NCBI GenBank assembly: GCA_046729255.1
Contig: JBKPGF010000034.1
Span: forward strand, 37,095-101,094
Origin: PALSA-612 sp046729255
GTDB taxonomy: Bacteria; Actinomycetota; Thermoleophilia; Gaiellales; Gaiellaceae
Reading direction: 5' to 3'
DNA: 64,000 bases
Shown: piece after piece, positions 19,779-28,230 of the stretch
How the letters are laid out: the number at the start of each line of letters is the position of its first letter
Position numbering within the stretch: the stretch's first letter is position 1
Position numbers and translations under genes: made by a program
Notes under the pieces: model-generated
What the model was told of the DNA's origin: nothing
The model's database searches: none
The model's input: the letters and a program-made list of their open reading frames with translations, nothing else

Positions 19779-21655
19779 ACCGCCTTCGCGATGTCGGCGA
19801 CCGCCTCCGGGTTCTCGACGGAGGACATGTCTCCGGGGTCGTCGCCGAGGGCGGCGGCGCGTACCGCGCGGCGGACGATCTTCGCCGAGCGCGTCTTCGG
19901 GAGCGCTGCGACGAACACCACCCGTTCCGGAGCGAACGCCTTGCCGAGCTCGGACGCGATCGCCGACTTCACCTCCAGGGCAAGGCTCTCGCAGCCGTCG
20001 CGTCCCGGCGTCAGCACGCAAAATACCCACGCGGTCTCGCCCTTGACGTCGTGTGGGATGCCCACGGCGGCGGCCTCGGCGACGGCGGGGTGGGCGACGG
20101 CCGCCGACTCGAGCTCGGCCGGGCCGATGCGCTTCCCGGCGACGTTCAGCGTGTCGTCGGAGCGTCCGTGGAGGAACCAGTAACCGTCCTCGTCGACGGA
20201 CGCCCAGTCGCCGTGCGTCCAGATCCCGGGGAAGCGCCGCCAGTAGGTCTCGAGATAGCGCTCGTCGTCGCGCCAGAACCCGCGTGTCATGCCAGGGAAC
20301 GGCTTGCGGCAGACGAGCTCGCCCACGTCGCCGGACGCAACGACCGAGTCCCCCGCCTCGTTGACGACGTCCATTGCCATCCCGAGTGCCGGGCCGCCCA
20401 GCGAGCACTCCTTGATCGGCGTCGCGGGCGTGCACGAGAGGAAGCAGGCCCCGACCTCGGTCCCGCCCGAGCAGTTGATGATGGGGCAGCGGCCGCCCCC
20501 CACGCGCTCGAAGAGCCAGCGGTAGGGATCCGGGTTCCACGGCTCCCCCGTGGTGACGATGACGCGAAGCGACGAGAGGTCTTGCTGAGGATCGCCGTGT
20601 GGGATGAGAGCCCGGATGAGGGTTGGTGAGCAGCCGAGGATCGTGACCTGCTCCTCGTCGACGAGCTGCCAGAGACGGTCGGACGGCCAGTCCGGCGCCC
20701 CTTCCGCATAGACGATCGTCGCGCCCATGGCGCCGCCCCCGACGACCGTCCACGGGCCCATGATCCAGCCCATGTCCGTGGCGAAGTGGAAGACGTCGCC
20801 TGGCTTGGCGTCGGCCTGGTAGCCGACCTCCCGCGCGATCGAGACGAGGAAGCCCCCCTGAACGTGCAGCACGCCCTTCGGCCGTCCGGTCGTGCCCGAG
20901 GTGTACGTGAGGAGGTACGGGTGCTCGGAGTCGACGGCGAGCGGCTCGAGCTCGCCCGGGTAGTCCGCGAACAGCTCGTCGAACGGCGCGAGGAGGACGT
21001 GCTCGAGCGACGGCACGTCGCGCAGGGCTTCGTCGAGGATCGCGCGCATCGATATCTTGTTGCCGCGGCGTAGTGAGCTCTCGACGCTGATAGCGACCTT
21101 CGCCTCGGAGTCGGCGAGCCGTTGCGCGACCGCCGGCGCGGCGAAGCCGGAGAAGATCGGCACCTGCACGGCGCCAATGTGCGCGCAGGCATGAGACGCA
21201 ACAGCCACCTCGGGGGACATCGGCAAGTAGATAGCGACCCGGTCGCCAGGCTCGACGCCGAGCGCGACGAGCGCCTCCGCCAGCCTCGTGACCTGTGCGG
21301 AGAGCTCGGCGAATGTCACCTCCCGGCGCTCGCCGTTCTCACCGCGAAAAACGGCCGCCGGTGCATCCGGCCGGCTCCCCGCCCAGCGGTGGACGCAGTT
21401 CCAGGCGATGTTGAGCTTGCCGCCGACGAACCACGTCGTCCATTCGGGGCCCCGCGAGCTGTTCACGACCGCTTGCCAGGGCTCGGCGAACTCGATGCCT
21501 AGATCGTCGACGGCAAGCGGCCAAAACCACTCGGGATCGTCGATGGAGCGCCGTACGAGCTCGCGGTAGTCGTCGAGGCCGTGGCGGCGCATGAGCCTCA
21601 CGATGTTCGCCTGCTCGAGCGTCTCGGCATCGGGCTTCCAGATCACGTCTGCCAC
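19775..21655 (-). CDS. Acyl-/acetyl-CoA synthetase (AMP-forming), divergent member
   Basis: 626 residues from GTG 21655. An open frame continues far upstream, but the family N-terminus (IWKPDAETLEQANIVRLMRRHG) and the TACGCT hexamer 6 nt before this GTG fix the start. It has the ACS N-terminal cap, YTSGTTGRPKGVLH, CSGGTEVG in place of the WWQTETG motif, and the C-terminal PKTRSAKIVRR with the catalytic Lys. The changed substrate-pocket motif suggests an acid other than acetate, perhaps a longer or branched short-chain acid. Confidence 0.88.
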   Translation of the reverse strand: MADVIWKPDAETLEQANIVRLMRRHGLDDYRELVRRSIDDPEWFWPLAVDDLGIEFAEPWQAVVNSSRGPEWTTWFVGGKLNIAWNCVHRWAGSRPDAPAAVFRGENGERREVTFAELSAQVTRLAEALVALGVEPGDRVAIYLPMSPEVAVASHACAHIGAVQVPIFSGFAAPAVAQRLADSEAKVAISVESSLRRGNKISMRAILDEALRDVPSLEHVLLAPFDELFADYPGELEPLAVDSEHPYLLTYTSGTTGRPKGVLHVQGGFLVSIAREVGYQADAKPGDVFHFATDMGWIMGPWTVVGGGAMGATIVYAEGAPDWPSDRLWQLVDEEQVTILGCSPTLIRALIPHGDPQQDLSSLRVIVTTGEPWNPDPYRWLFERVGGGRCPIINCSGGTEVGACFLSCTPATPIKECSLGGPALGMAMDVVNEAGDSVVASGDVGELVCRKPFPGMTRGFWRDDERYLETYWRRFPGIWTHGDWASVDEDGYWFLHGRSDDTLNVAGKRIGPAELESAAVAHPAVAEAAAVGIPHDVKGETAWVFCVLTPGRDGCESLALEVKSAIASELGKAFAPERVVFVAALPKTRSAKIVRRAVRAAALGDDPGDMSSVENPEAVADIAKAV

Positions 21656-21661
21656 GGCGCA

Positions 21662-21700
21662 AGCGTAGTCCGACGGCACTAAGCTAGTGCTTGCTAACTT
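21662..21700. promoter_or_regulatory. Divergent promoters and TetR-type operator candidate
   Basis: The 51-bp region holds AGCGTA (minus-strand TACGCT, 6 nt before GTG 21655) and TAACTT at 21695-21700 (6 nt before ATG 21707). Between them is a perfect palindrome GCACTA-AGC-TAGTGC at 21676-21690. Its place just upstream of the pump's -10 hexamer is where a TetR repressor, encoded at the end of the same operon, would be expected to bind. Confidence 0.5.
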
Positions 21701-21706
21701 GGTGGG

Positions 21707-23149
21707 ATGCGAGCGCGCATCTCGGCCCACGTATTCGCTCCCGAGAACCGCAAGTGGTGGACGCTCGTGGCGGTCTCGTTCGGGCTGTTCATGATCATGC
21801 TCGACAACACGGTCGTGAACGTCGCGCTGCCGTCGATCCAGAAGGACCTGGCGGCCGACCAGAGCGAGCTCGAGTGGGTGGTCGTCTCGTACGCGCTGAC
21901 GTTCGCGACGTTCATGCTCACGGGTGGCAAGCTCGCGGACTTCTTCGGTCGCCGACTGCTGTTCATCACCGGCCTCGTCGTGTTCTCCGGAGCGTCGCTC
22001 GCCTGCGGGCTTGCCCCCGACGCGCACTTCCTGATCGGCGCCCGCGCCGCGCAAGGACTTGGCGCCGCGATCATGAACCCGGCGACTCTCGGCATCATCA
22101 CTGCGACCTTCCCGCCCCGGCAGCGCGGCATGGCGATCGGGATCTGGGCGGGCGTCTCGGCCATGGCGCTCGCCATTGGACCGCTGCTCGGCGGCCTGAT
22201 CACCGACCACATCCACTGGAGCTGGATCTTCTTCGTCAACGTCCCGGTGGGCGTGCTCGGCATCATCGTCGCCCGCTGGGCCATCGACGAGAGCCGCGAC
22301 ACGTCGCACGAGCAGCGGCTCGACCTGCCGGGCCTCGCGACGTCCGCGATCGGCTTGTTCTCGCTCACGTACGCGCTGATCGAGGCGAACTCGTACGGGT
22401 GGATGTCGCCGCGCATCCTCGCGCTCTTCGGCGTCTCCGCGGTGGCGCTCACGGCGTTCGTGCTCCTCGAGCTGCACCAGCGTGTGCCGATGCTCGACCT
22501 CACGCTCTTCCGAGACTCGACCTTCACCGGGTCGAACCTCACGATGCTGCTCGTGTCGCTCGCGATGTTCGGGATCTTCTTCTTCAACTCGCTATTCCTC
22601 CAGAACATCCTCGGCTACTCCGCCGTCCAGACCGGCGCCATGTTCCTGCCGATGACGGTGCTGATCATCCTCGTCGCGCCCTGGGCAGGCCGCTACTCCG
22701 ACCGGGTGGGGTCGCGATGGCTCGTGAGCGGCGGCATGACGCTCGTCTCGTTGTCCCTCGTCCTCTTTGCGCAGCTCGGCATCGGATCGGACTTCTGGGA
22801 CATTCTCCCCGGGCTCCTCGCGGGCGGCTTCGGGATGGCACTGACGATGACACCGACGACGGCTGCGGCGATGGGTGCCGTTCCCGTCGACAAGGCAGGC
22901 GTAGGGTCGGCTGTGCTCAACTCGTCGCGACAGGTCGGCGGCTCGCTCGGGATCGCCGTCATGGGAGCGCTCGTCGCGAGCCAGGTCGATTCGACCACGC
23001 CGCTTCCGCTGAGGGCGGAGCAGTTCGTCGACGGGTACCACCTCGCGCTGTACGTCGCTGCGGGCATCGCGCTGTGCGGCGCCGCCGTCGCGGCGCTCAC
23101 GGTCCGTAAGCACCGCCACCACGAGTCGCTGGCCGAGGTCGCGGTGTGA
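21707..23149 (+). CDS. MFS drug/proton antiporter, DHA2 (EmrB/QacA) family
   Basis: 480 residues with about 14 hydrophobic segments. The family signature LDNTVVNVALPSIQKDL is in TM1, TGGKLADFFGRR in the TM2-3 loop, and the antiporter motif C region GGLITDHIHWSWIFFVNVPVG in TM5. It should export hydrophobic compounds using the proton gradient. The TetR gene overlaps its end (GTGTGA), so pump and regulator are one unit. Specificity is not predictable. Confidence 0.9.
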   Translation: MRARISAHVFAPENRKWWTLVAVSFGLFMIMLDNTVVNVALPSIQKDLAADQSELEWVVVSYALTFATFMLTGGKLADFFGRRLLFITGLVVFSGASLACGLAPDAHFLIGARAAQGLGAAIMNPATLGIITATFPPRQRGMAIGIWAGVSAMALAIGPLLGGLITDHIHWSWIFFVNVPVGVLGIIVARWAIDESRDTSHEQRLDLPGLATSAIGLFSLTYALIEANSYGWMSPRILALFGVSAVALTAFVLLELHQRVPMLDLTLFRDSTFTGSNLTMLLVSLAMFGIFFFNSLFLQNILGYSAVQTGAMFLPMTVLIILVAPWAGRYSDRVGSRWLVSGGMTLVSLSLVLFAQLGIGSDFWDILPGLLAGGFGMALTMTPTTAAAMGAVPVDKAGVGSAVLNSSRQVGGSLGIAVMGALVASQVDSTTPLPLRAEQFVDGYHLALYVAAGIALCGAAVAALTVRKHRHHESLAEVAV

Positions 23150-23751
23150 CCGTCACGAGGTCGCGGCTCGCGGCAACCGACCGCCGCGCCGCAATCATCG
23201 ACGCGGCACTCGGCGTGTTCTCGGAGCGGACGTACGGCCGCGCGACGACGGCCGAGATTGCCCGCGCCGCCGGTGTCACCGAGCCGGTCCTCTATCGCCA
23301 CTTCAAGTCGAAGCGCGAGCTCTTCCTCGCCTGCGTGGACGAGGTCTGGCGGCGCCTGCGCGAGGCGGTCGAGGAGGAGATCGCGGCCGAGCCCGACCCG
23401 GCCGGCTGGGTGCTCGCCGTGCCGCGTGCGATCACGTCGTTGCGAAGGCGCCGGCTCGCTCCCACCCAGCTGTGGCTTCACGCCCTCAGCGAGGCGAGCC
23501 ACGACGAGGTGATCAGGCGCCACTTCCGCCGCCACCTGCGCGAAGTCCACGACTACGTTGCCGAGGTGCTCCGGCGCGCACAGGCAGCAGGCGGTGTCGA
23601 CGCGTCGCGGGACGTGGAGGCGGAGGCGTGGATCGGGATCGGCATTGGCCTGCTCCGATCCGTTCAGGACCGCTTCGGCGGCTTGCTCGGCGAGGAGGAG
23701 ATCGACGCGATTCAGACGTCTCGGCGCGCGTGGCTCACGACGCGCAGCTGA
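23146..23751 (+). CDS. TetR/AcrR family transcriptional regulator
   Basis: 201 residues. The N-terminal helix-turn-helix (about 10-55: RRAAIIDAALGVFSERTYGRATTAEIARAAGVTEPVLYRHFKSK) is a textbook TetR DNA-binding domain; the C-terminal half is the variable ligand domain. Its GTG overlaps the MFS stop codon. It probably represses the pump operon from the GCACTA-AGC-TAGTGC palindrome at 21676-21690, releasing on binding a pump substrate. Confidence 0.9.
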   Translation: MTVTRSRLAATDRRAAIIDAALGVFSERTYGRATTAEIARAAGVTEPVLYRHFKSKRELFLACVDEVWRRLREAVEEEIAAEPDPAGWVLAVPRAITSLRRRRLAPTQLWLHALSEASHDEVIRRHFRRHLREVHDYVAEVLRRAQAAGGVDASRDVEAEAWIGIGIGLLRSVQDRFGGLLGEEEIDAIQTSRRAWLTTRS

Positions 23752-23772
23752 CGCCTTTCCCCCACAAGAAGA

Positions 23773-23799
23773 AACCCCCGGCTGCGGCTACCGGGGGTT
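23773..23799 (+). terminator. Hairpin terminator after the MFS-TetR operon
   Basis: A perfect 9-bp stem AACCCCCGG / CCGGGGGTT with a 9-nt loop, 21 bp after the TetR stop. No long T-run follows, but the stem is strong. Confidence 0.7.
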
Positions 23800-23969
23800 C
23801 ACTTCGTTGAACTCGCCACGGCGCTGCGACTTTTCCGAAACACCGACCCTGCGGCCCGGCCGGCCCCTCCGATCGTCGCGCGGTAGGTGGCGCGCGCCTC
23901 GCGGCTGCGGTTGCGTATGCGAGGTGGTAGGAACCTAACGGACCTGTCCTCATCTGTCAAGTGGAAGAG

Positions 23970-23997
23970 TGAAGCAATTTGCGTTACAGTTGCTTCA
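23970..23997. promoter_or_regulatory. Perfect inverted repeat before the XRE-TPR gene, likely operator
   Basis: TGAAGCAA (23970-23977) and TTGCTTCA (23990-23997) are exact inverted repeats. Their centres are 20 bp apart, two helical turns, ending 5 bp before the ATG at 24003. TACAGT between the arms may be the -10. The layout suits a dimeric XRE protein binding its own promoter. The upstream stretch 23800-23969 shows nothing else I can assign. Confidence 0.6.
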
Positions 23998-24002
23998 CCA
24001 AG

Positions 24003-25370
24003 ATGGCAAGCAGGGTGCCCAGGCAGGAACACGAACACGAGGGCTTGGCAGGCGGCGGCTCACTGATCGCGGCTGCGGACCTCGGCAGCCGCGTCCGCGC
24101 GCTGCGCACCTCGGCAGGACTCTCCCAGACGGACCTCGCGGGCGGCCGCTTCAGCAAGGAGTACGTGAGCCAGATCGAGCGTGGCAAGACGCGGCCGACG
24201 TCGGACACCGTCGCCTGGCTCGCGGAGCAGCTCGGCGTCGACGCCGATCTCCTCTTCACCGGCGTCTCGTCGACCGAGAAGGATCGCTGGGAAGCCATGC
24301 TCGCGCGTGCCGCCGCGCTCAGCGAGCGGTACGAGTTCGCCGCAGCCGTCCCACAGTTCGCCGAGGTCCGGGCCGCCGCTGGCGCGGCCGGCGCAAAGGA
24401 TCTCGAGCTCCGCGCGCTGTCCGGCGAAGGCTGGGCGCGGCTCCAGGAAGGCGACCTCGGAGAAGCGGCTGCACTGCTCACGGAGGCCCGGACGCTGTCC
24501 GAGGATCGGCGCTTTTCCGACATCGAGCGCGCGGAGATCCTCTTCCGCCTCGGCGCCTGCCGCTACCAGCTGTCCAGCATCTCAACGGCCCTCGGCCTGT
24601 TCGACGCTGCTCTTGATCTCGTGGAGCGGTCGGATCTCCCCAACGACCTGCTTCGCGCGCAGATCTTCCGCTGGCGGTCACGCTGTTACCGAAGACAGCG
24701 CGACTGGCAGGCTGCACGGGAGGACGTCGAGCGCGCGCTCGAGCTGGCCGAGGGCCTCAGCGACCGGCGTGCCGCCGCGCAGGTGTACTTCCAGGCCTCG
24801 CTCGTCGCCGAGCGCGAGGGCCACTGGGTGCTCGCTCGCTCCTACGCGGAGCGCGCGCGCGCGTACTACGAGGAGCTCGCCGACCGCGAGAACGTCGGGC
24901 GGCTGCTCAACAACCTCGGCGGGCTGACCTACCTCCTCGGGCGGCCCGACGAAGCGATCGCCTACCTGCAGGACTCGCTCCGGGTGCTGCTGGACGAGGG
25001 CGTCGACGAGGAGGCCGCGCACGTGATTACATCGCTCGCGGAGATCTATGTCGATACGGAGCGGCCGGTGGAGGCGGAGACGCAGGCTCGCAAGGCACTC
25101 GAGCTGCTCGGTGCCCGCGAGGACTTCCTCGCCGAGATCGGGACCGCTCAACTCACGCTAGGACGGGCGCTGATCGCGCAAGGGCGTTTGGACGAGGCTC
25201 AAGAAACGCTTGCAAACGCCGATAGCAGCTTCGAGCAGATGTCTTCGACAAGCCACCGGGCAGCCGCATGGGTTGCCCTCGGGGACGTCGCCGCGCAGCG
25301 CGGGGACGACCGCGAGGCGGCCCGGCTCTACCGGCGGGCGGCGGAGACGCTGCAGGACTTCCGCTTCTAG
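24003..25370 (+). CDS. XRE-family HTH regulator with C-terminal TPR array (RRNPP-like architecture)
   Basis: 455 residues from ATG 24003; an earlier TTG lies inside the operator-like repeat. Residues about 27-82 form a Cro/CI-type HTH (RVRALRTSAGLSQTDLAG...YVSQIERGKTRPTSDTVAWLAEQLG). Residues about 95-450 are helical repeats, with clear TPR-like units such as LLNNLGGLTYLLGRPDEAIAYLQDSL and ITSLAEIYVDTERPVEAETQARKAL. HTH plus TPR is the layout of Firmicute peptide-pheromone receptors (Rap/NprR/PlcR/PrgX/AimR). A 35-residue membrane/secretory-type peptide is encoded 22 bp downstream. Peptide sensing is inference; an ordinary stress or developmental regulator is the alternative. Confidence 0.8.
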   Translation: MASRVPRQEHEHEGLAGGGSLIAAADLGSRVRALRTSAGLSQTDLAGGRFSKEYVSQIERGKTRPTSDTVAWLAEQLGVDADLLFTGVSSTEKDRWEAMLARAAALSERYEFAAAVPQFAEVRAAAGAAGAKDLELRALSGEGWARLQEGDLGEAAALLTEARTLSEDRRFSDIERAEILFRLGACRYQLSSISTALGLFDAALDLVERSDLPNDLLRAQIFRWRSRCYRRQRDWQAAREDVERALELAEGLSDRRAAAQVYFQASLVAEREGHWVLARSYAERARAYYEELADRENVGRLLNNLGGLTYLLGRPDEAIAYLQDSLRVLLDEGVDEEAAHVITSLAEIYVDTERPVEAETQARKALELLGAREDFLAEIGTAQLTLGRALIAQGRLDEAQETLANADSSFEQMSSTSHRAAAWVALGDVAAQRGDDREAARLYRRAAETLQDFRF

Positions 25371-25392
25371 CCCCGGAAAGGAGAGTGCGGCC

Positions 25393-25500
25393 GTGAGTAA
25401 AGCAACGACGATCTACTGGCTGTCAATGGCGGTGCTGGTGTTCGGTCACCTGGGGATGGTCCGCCCGACGGGATTCTTCGACGGCCCTCGCGGCGACTAA
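25393..25500 (+). CDS. 35-residue peptide gene behind the XRE-TPR regulator, candidate signal peptide precursor
   Basis: GTG start with a strong ribosome binding site (AAAGGAGAG, 25377-25385, 7 nt before). The product has a short basic start (SK), a hydrophobic stretch (IYWLSMAVLVFGHLGMV) and a polar tail (RPTGFFDGPRGD). That is the organisation of Phr/PapR-like pro-peptides, where the tail is released, but it could also be a small membrane protein. The 22-bp spacing to the regulator implies cotranscription. There are no homologues I can name. Confidence 0.6.
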   Translation: MSKATTIYWLSMAVLVFGHLGMVRPTGFFDGPRGD

Positions 25501-25523
25501 CACTCGAACTCGCACTCTCTGAC

Positions 25524-25529
25524 TACACT
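25524..25529 (+). promoter_or_regulatory. -10 hexamer TACACT of the lipoprotein gene
   Basis: TACACT ends 7 nt before ATG 25537. It separates the lipoprotein's transcription from the regulator-peptide pair. Confidence 0.45.
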
Positions 25530-25536
25530 CGGCGCC

Positions 25537-26469
25537 ATGCGCCGGGGTGTTGCTCTCGCGGGCGCTGCGTGTGCGGCCGCGTTGCCGCTAGCGGGTTGCG
25601 GCGGCAATGGAGGTACCCCGAACGGGGGATCTTCACAAGCGGCGCCGGAGGGCTCTGCCGGTGCGCTCCTCTCGCGGCCCGGGCCTGACGTCGCGCTCGT
25701 CACGGGGACATCCGACTATGCGCGCGGGCCGGTCCGCGTCGTCTTCCTCGTCATCGACTCCCAGAGCAGGTCGATCGAGCAACCGACGGCACGCGTCTGG
25801 GTCGCCCGCTCGCTCGATGACAAGCCGTTCCTGCGGACGACCGCCCGCCTCGAGAACGTCGGTGTACCCGGCGTTTCCGAGGCAGCGGCCGGTGACGTGA
25901 CGCATGTCTACGTCGCGCGGTTCCGGATTCCGAGGGCCGGGAAGTACGTGCTCGTCGCTGAGCCCGTTGGCGGCAGGCCGACTCAGGGCGCCCTCGATCT
26001 CGACGTCGGAGACGAGCCGAAAGCACCGGCCGTCGGCGCCCAGGCCTTCCCGTCGCGGACGCCGACGATCGCGTCGACCGGCGGCGACTTCGACGCGCTC
26101 ACGACGAGGACGCCGCCCGATCGCGGGCTGCTCCGCTATTCCGTGGCCGACTCGCTGAACGCACATGCGCCGTTCGTGCTCGCCTTTGCCACACCGAAGT
26201 TCTGCACGAGTCGCGCCTGCGGGCCCGTCGTCGACGTCGTCGACCACGTGCGCAAGCGGCTCGGCAAGACGCCGGTGCGGTTCATCCACGTCGAGATCTT
26301 CGAGGACAACCAGCCACCCGAGCTGAACCGTTGGGTCAAAGAATGGAAGCTGCCCACGGAGCCGTGGGTGTTCCTCGTCGGCCGCGACGGGCGGATCAAG
26401 GAGCGCTTCGAGGGCTCCGTGTCGGCCGCCGAGCTGGAGGCTGCGGTTCGGGCGAAACTCCTACGCTGA
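25537..26469 (+). CDS. Lipoprotein with thioredoxin-like domain
   Basis: 310 residues. The signal peptide ends in the lipobox LPLAGC, with Cys21 as lipidation site, followed by a Gly/Ser linker. Residues about 45-160 form a beta-rich domain. Residues about 205-310 resemble a thioredoxin fold (HAPFVLAFATPKFCTSRACGPVVDVVDHV...PWVFLVGRDGRIKERFEG). The redox-type cysteines Cys223 and Cys228 are spaced CxxxxC rather than CxxC, so it may be a metallochaperone- or SCO-like protein rather than a disulfide reductase. It acts at the outer face of the membrane. Confidence 0.78.
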   Translation: MRRGVALAGAACAAALPLAGCGGNGGTPNGGSSQAAPEGSAGALLSRPGPDVALVTGTSDYARGPVRVVFLVIDSQSRSIEQPTARVWVARSLDDKPFLRTTARLENVGVPGVSEAAAGDVTHVYVARFRIPRAGKYVLVAEPVGGRPTQGALDLDVGDEPKAPAVGAQAFPSRTPTIASTGGDFDALTTRTPPDRGLLRYSVADSLNAHAPFVLAFATPKFCTSRACGPVVDVVDHVRKRLGKTPVRFIHVEIFEDNQPPELNRWVKEWKLPTEPWVFLVGRDGRIKERFEGSVSAAELEAAVRAKLLR

Positions 26470-27147
26470 CGTCGAGCCGAGACGCTCGACGACGACCTGC
26501 GGGATGCGTGCCGTCGGTCCGAGGCGCAGCATGAGGCGCACGATCTCCGCGCAATCCTCCGGCTGGATCATCTCCTCGCCGGGAATGCCGCTCCATTGCG
26601 CCATGTCCGTGTCGACGAACCCCGGGCAGAGTGCGGTCGCGCGCACCCCCTCCGACTCGAGCTCGCCGTTCAACGAGTGGGTGAACGAGATGACGGCCGC
26701 CTTCGTCGCCCCGTAGATCGAGAGCCCCGGTGTCGGGATCGTCCCCGCGATCGAGGCGAGGTTGACGATGAGGCCTCGGGACTTGCGCAATTCCGGGATC
26801 GCGGCCCGCGTGACGAGGACGAGCCCGCGGAGGTTCACGCCGAGCTGGAGGTCGATGTGCTTCACGGGGAGCGACTCGATGTTCCCGCCGATGCCGATCC
26901 CTGCGGAGTTCACGAGCACGTCGAGGCCGCCGTGATGCGCGACGTGCTCGGCCACGACGCGCTCGCAGTCGTCCTCGTCGGACACGTCAGCGGTGACTGC
27001 CAGGGCGCCGAGCTCCTTCGCGGCCTGCTCGCAACGTTCCTGGTTGCGGGAGGCGAGCGTCAACGCGACGCCTTCCTCGACGAGCATGCGAGCGATGGCG
27101 ACGCCGATGCCGCGCGAGCCTCCCGTGACGAGGGCGCTTCGTGCCAC
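26461..27147 (-). CDS. Short-chain dehydrogenase/reductase
   Basis: 228 residues, classical SDR. TGGSRGIG is the cofactor loop, NSAGIGIG the NNAG equivalent, NLASIAG supplies the catalytic Ser and YGATK the Tyr-Lys pair. The lack of an acidic residue straight after the second strand (TLASRNQERC) favours NADPH. The substrate is unknown. Its end overlaps the convergent lipoprotein gene by 9 bp. Confidence 0.88.
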   Translation of the reverse strand: MARSALVTGGSRGIGVAIARMLVEEGVALTLASRNQERCEQAAKELGALAVTADVSDEDDCERVVAEHVAHHGGLDVLVNSAGIGIGGNIESLPVKHIDLQLGVNLRGLVLVTRAAIPELRKSRGLIVNLASIAGTIPTPGLSIYGATKAAVISFTHSLNGELESEGVRATALCPGFVDTDMAQWSGIPGEEMIQPEDCAEIVRLMLRLGPTARIPQVVVERLGSTSA

Positions 27148-27168
27148 GGCGTGATTCTCCCCGAGACG

Positions 27169-27174
27169 TAGAGT
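27169..27174 (+). promoter_or_regulatory. -10 hexamer TAGAGT of selD
   Basis: TAGAGT ends 6 nt before ATG 27181 in the 33-bp region between divergent SDR and selD genes. Confidence 0.45.
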
Positions 27175-27180
27175 GGGCGC

Positions 27181-28221
27181 ATGGCAACCGGTGAGGTGAA
27201 GCTCTCGGAACTCGTGACGGCGGGTGGTTGCGCGGCGAAGTACGCCGCCGGCAGGCTCGAGGAGCTTTTGTCCGGCTTCGTTCCGCCCGAGGCCGAGAAC
27301 CTTCTCGTCGGGCTCAGTCCGGCGGACGACGCAGCCGTGTACCGGCTCGACGACGACCGCGCGCTCATCTTCACCGTCGACTTCTTTCCGCCGGTCGTGG
27401 ACGACCCGCGCGACTTCGGCGCCATTGCGGCAACGAACGCGCTCAACGACGTCTTTGCGATGGGCGGCGCGCCCTTGCTAGCCCTGTCGGTCGCCGCCTT
27501 TCCCGAAGAGCTGCCGACGAGCGTGCTCGGAGAGATCCTCGAGGGAGCAGACGAGGCCGTGCGCGCGGCCGGCGCCCTCCTGGCGGGCGGGCACACGATC
27601 CGCGACTCCGAGCCCAAGTACGGGCTGGCGGTCGTCGGCACGGCGCGTCCCGACGCCGTGTGGGCAAAGAGCACGGCGGCGCCGGGCGATGCGGTCTACC
27701 TCACGAAGCCGCTCGGTACCGGGCTCGTGCTACACGGAGAGAAGCGCGGACTGGCTGGGGAGACCGAGCTCGCCGAGGCGGTGCGCTGGATGCGGTTGCT
27801 CAACCGCGAGGCGGCCGAGGCAATACGGCCGTTCACGCCCAGCGCCGTCACCGACGTCACCGGCTTCGGGCTCCTGGGGCACGCGTACGAGGCAGCGTCT
27901 CGCAGCGGCGTGCGGATCGTCCTCGATGCGGACAGGCTGCCGGCCATGCCCGGCGCGCTCGAGGTCGCGCGGGCAGGCGAGCGAACCGGCGGCGATCGCC
28001 GGAACCGGGAGTTCGCGGGCGACCACGTTGCGGTGACCGGAGAGGTCCCGGACGACGTCCTCGCACTTGCGTGGGACCCGCAGACGTCGGGCGGATTGCT
28101 CGTCTCGGTCCCCGCCGAGCGCGGCGCCGTGCTCCGGGCATCCTTCGACGCGGCAGGCCTCTTCCTCGCGCGTATCGGTGCCGTCGAGCCAGGCTCGGGC
28201 GTCACGCTACGCGGCGCGTAG
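27181..28221 (+). CDS. selD: Selenophosphate synthetase (selenide, water dikinase)
   Basis: 346 residues. Makes selenophosphate from selenide and ATP, the selenium donor for selenocysteine, selenouridine or selenium-cofactor proteins. TAGGCAAKYAAG places Cys17 and Lys20 at the positions of the essential residues of E. coli SelD; the AIR-synthase-type fold is seen in SPADDAAVYRLDDDRALIFTVDFFPP and DVTGFGLLGHAYE. No selA, selB, selC or selU is in this window, so which selenium pathway is served is open. Confidence 0.95.
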   Translation: MATGEVKLSELVTAGGCAAKYAAGRLEELLSGFVPPEAENLLVGLSPADDAAVYRLDDDRALIFTVDFFPPVVDDPRDFGAIAATNALNDVFAMGGAPLLALSVAAFPEELPTSVLGEILEGADEAVRAAGALLAGGHTIRDSEPKYGLAVVGTARPDAVWAKSTAAPGDAVYLTKPLGTGLVLHGEKRGLAGETELAEAVRWMRLLNREAAEAIRPFTPSAVTDVTGFGLLGHAYEAASRSGVRIVLDADRLPAMPGALEVARAGERTGGDRRNREFAGDHVAVTGEVPDDVLALAWDPQTSGGLLVSVPAERGAVLRASFDAAGLFLARIGAVEPGSGVTLRGA

Positions 28222-28224
28222 ACT
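28219..28224 (+). promoter_or_regulatory. -10 hexamer TAGACT of the PAC2 gene, overlapping the selD stop
   Basis: TAGACT includes the selD stop codon and ends 6 nt before ATG 28231. The PAC2 gene can therefore be transcribed independently of selD despite the 9-bp gap. Confidence 0.45.
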
Positions 28225-28230
28225 GGACCA

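Noticed and set aside
18690..20753. Long minus-strand open frame (687 codons) across the decarboxylase and synthetase
   Set aside because: Arg/Pro/His-rich translation typical of antisense frames in high-GC DNA; both underlying genes are clearly recognised in other frames.
21656..22477. N-terminal extension of the minus-strand synthetase to about 900 codons
   Set aside because: It would run antisense through the MFS gene and is His/Arg/Glu-rich; the GTG at 21655 with its hexamer fits the family start.
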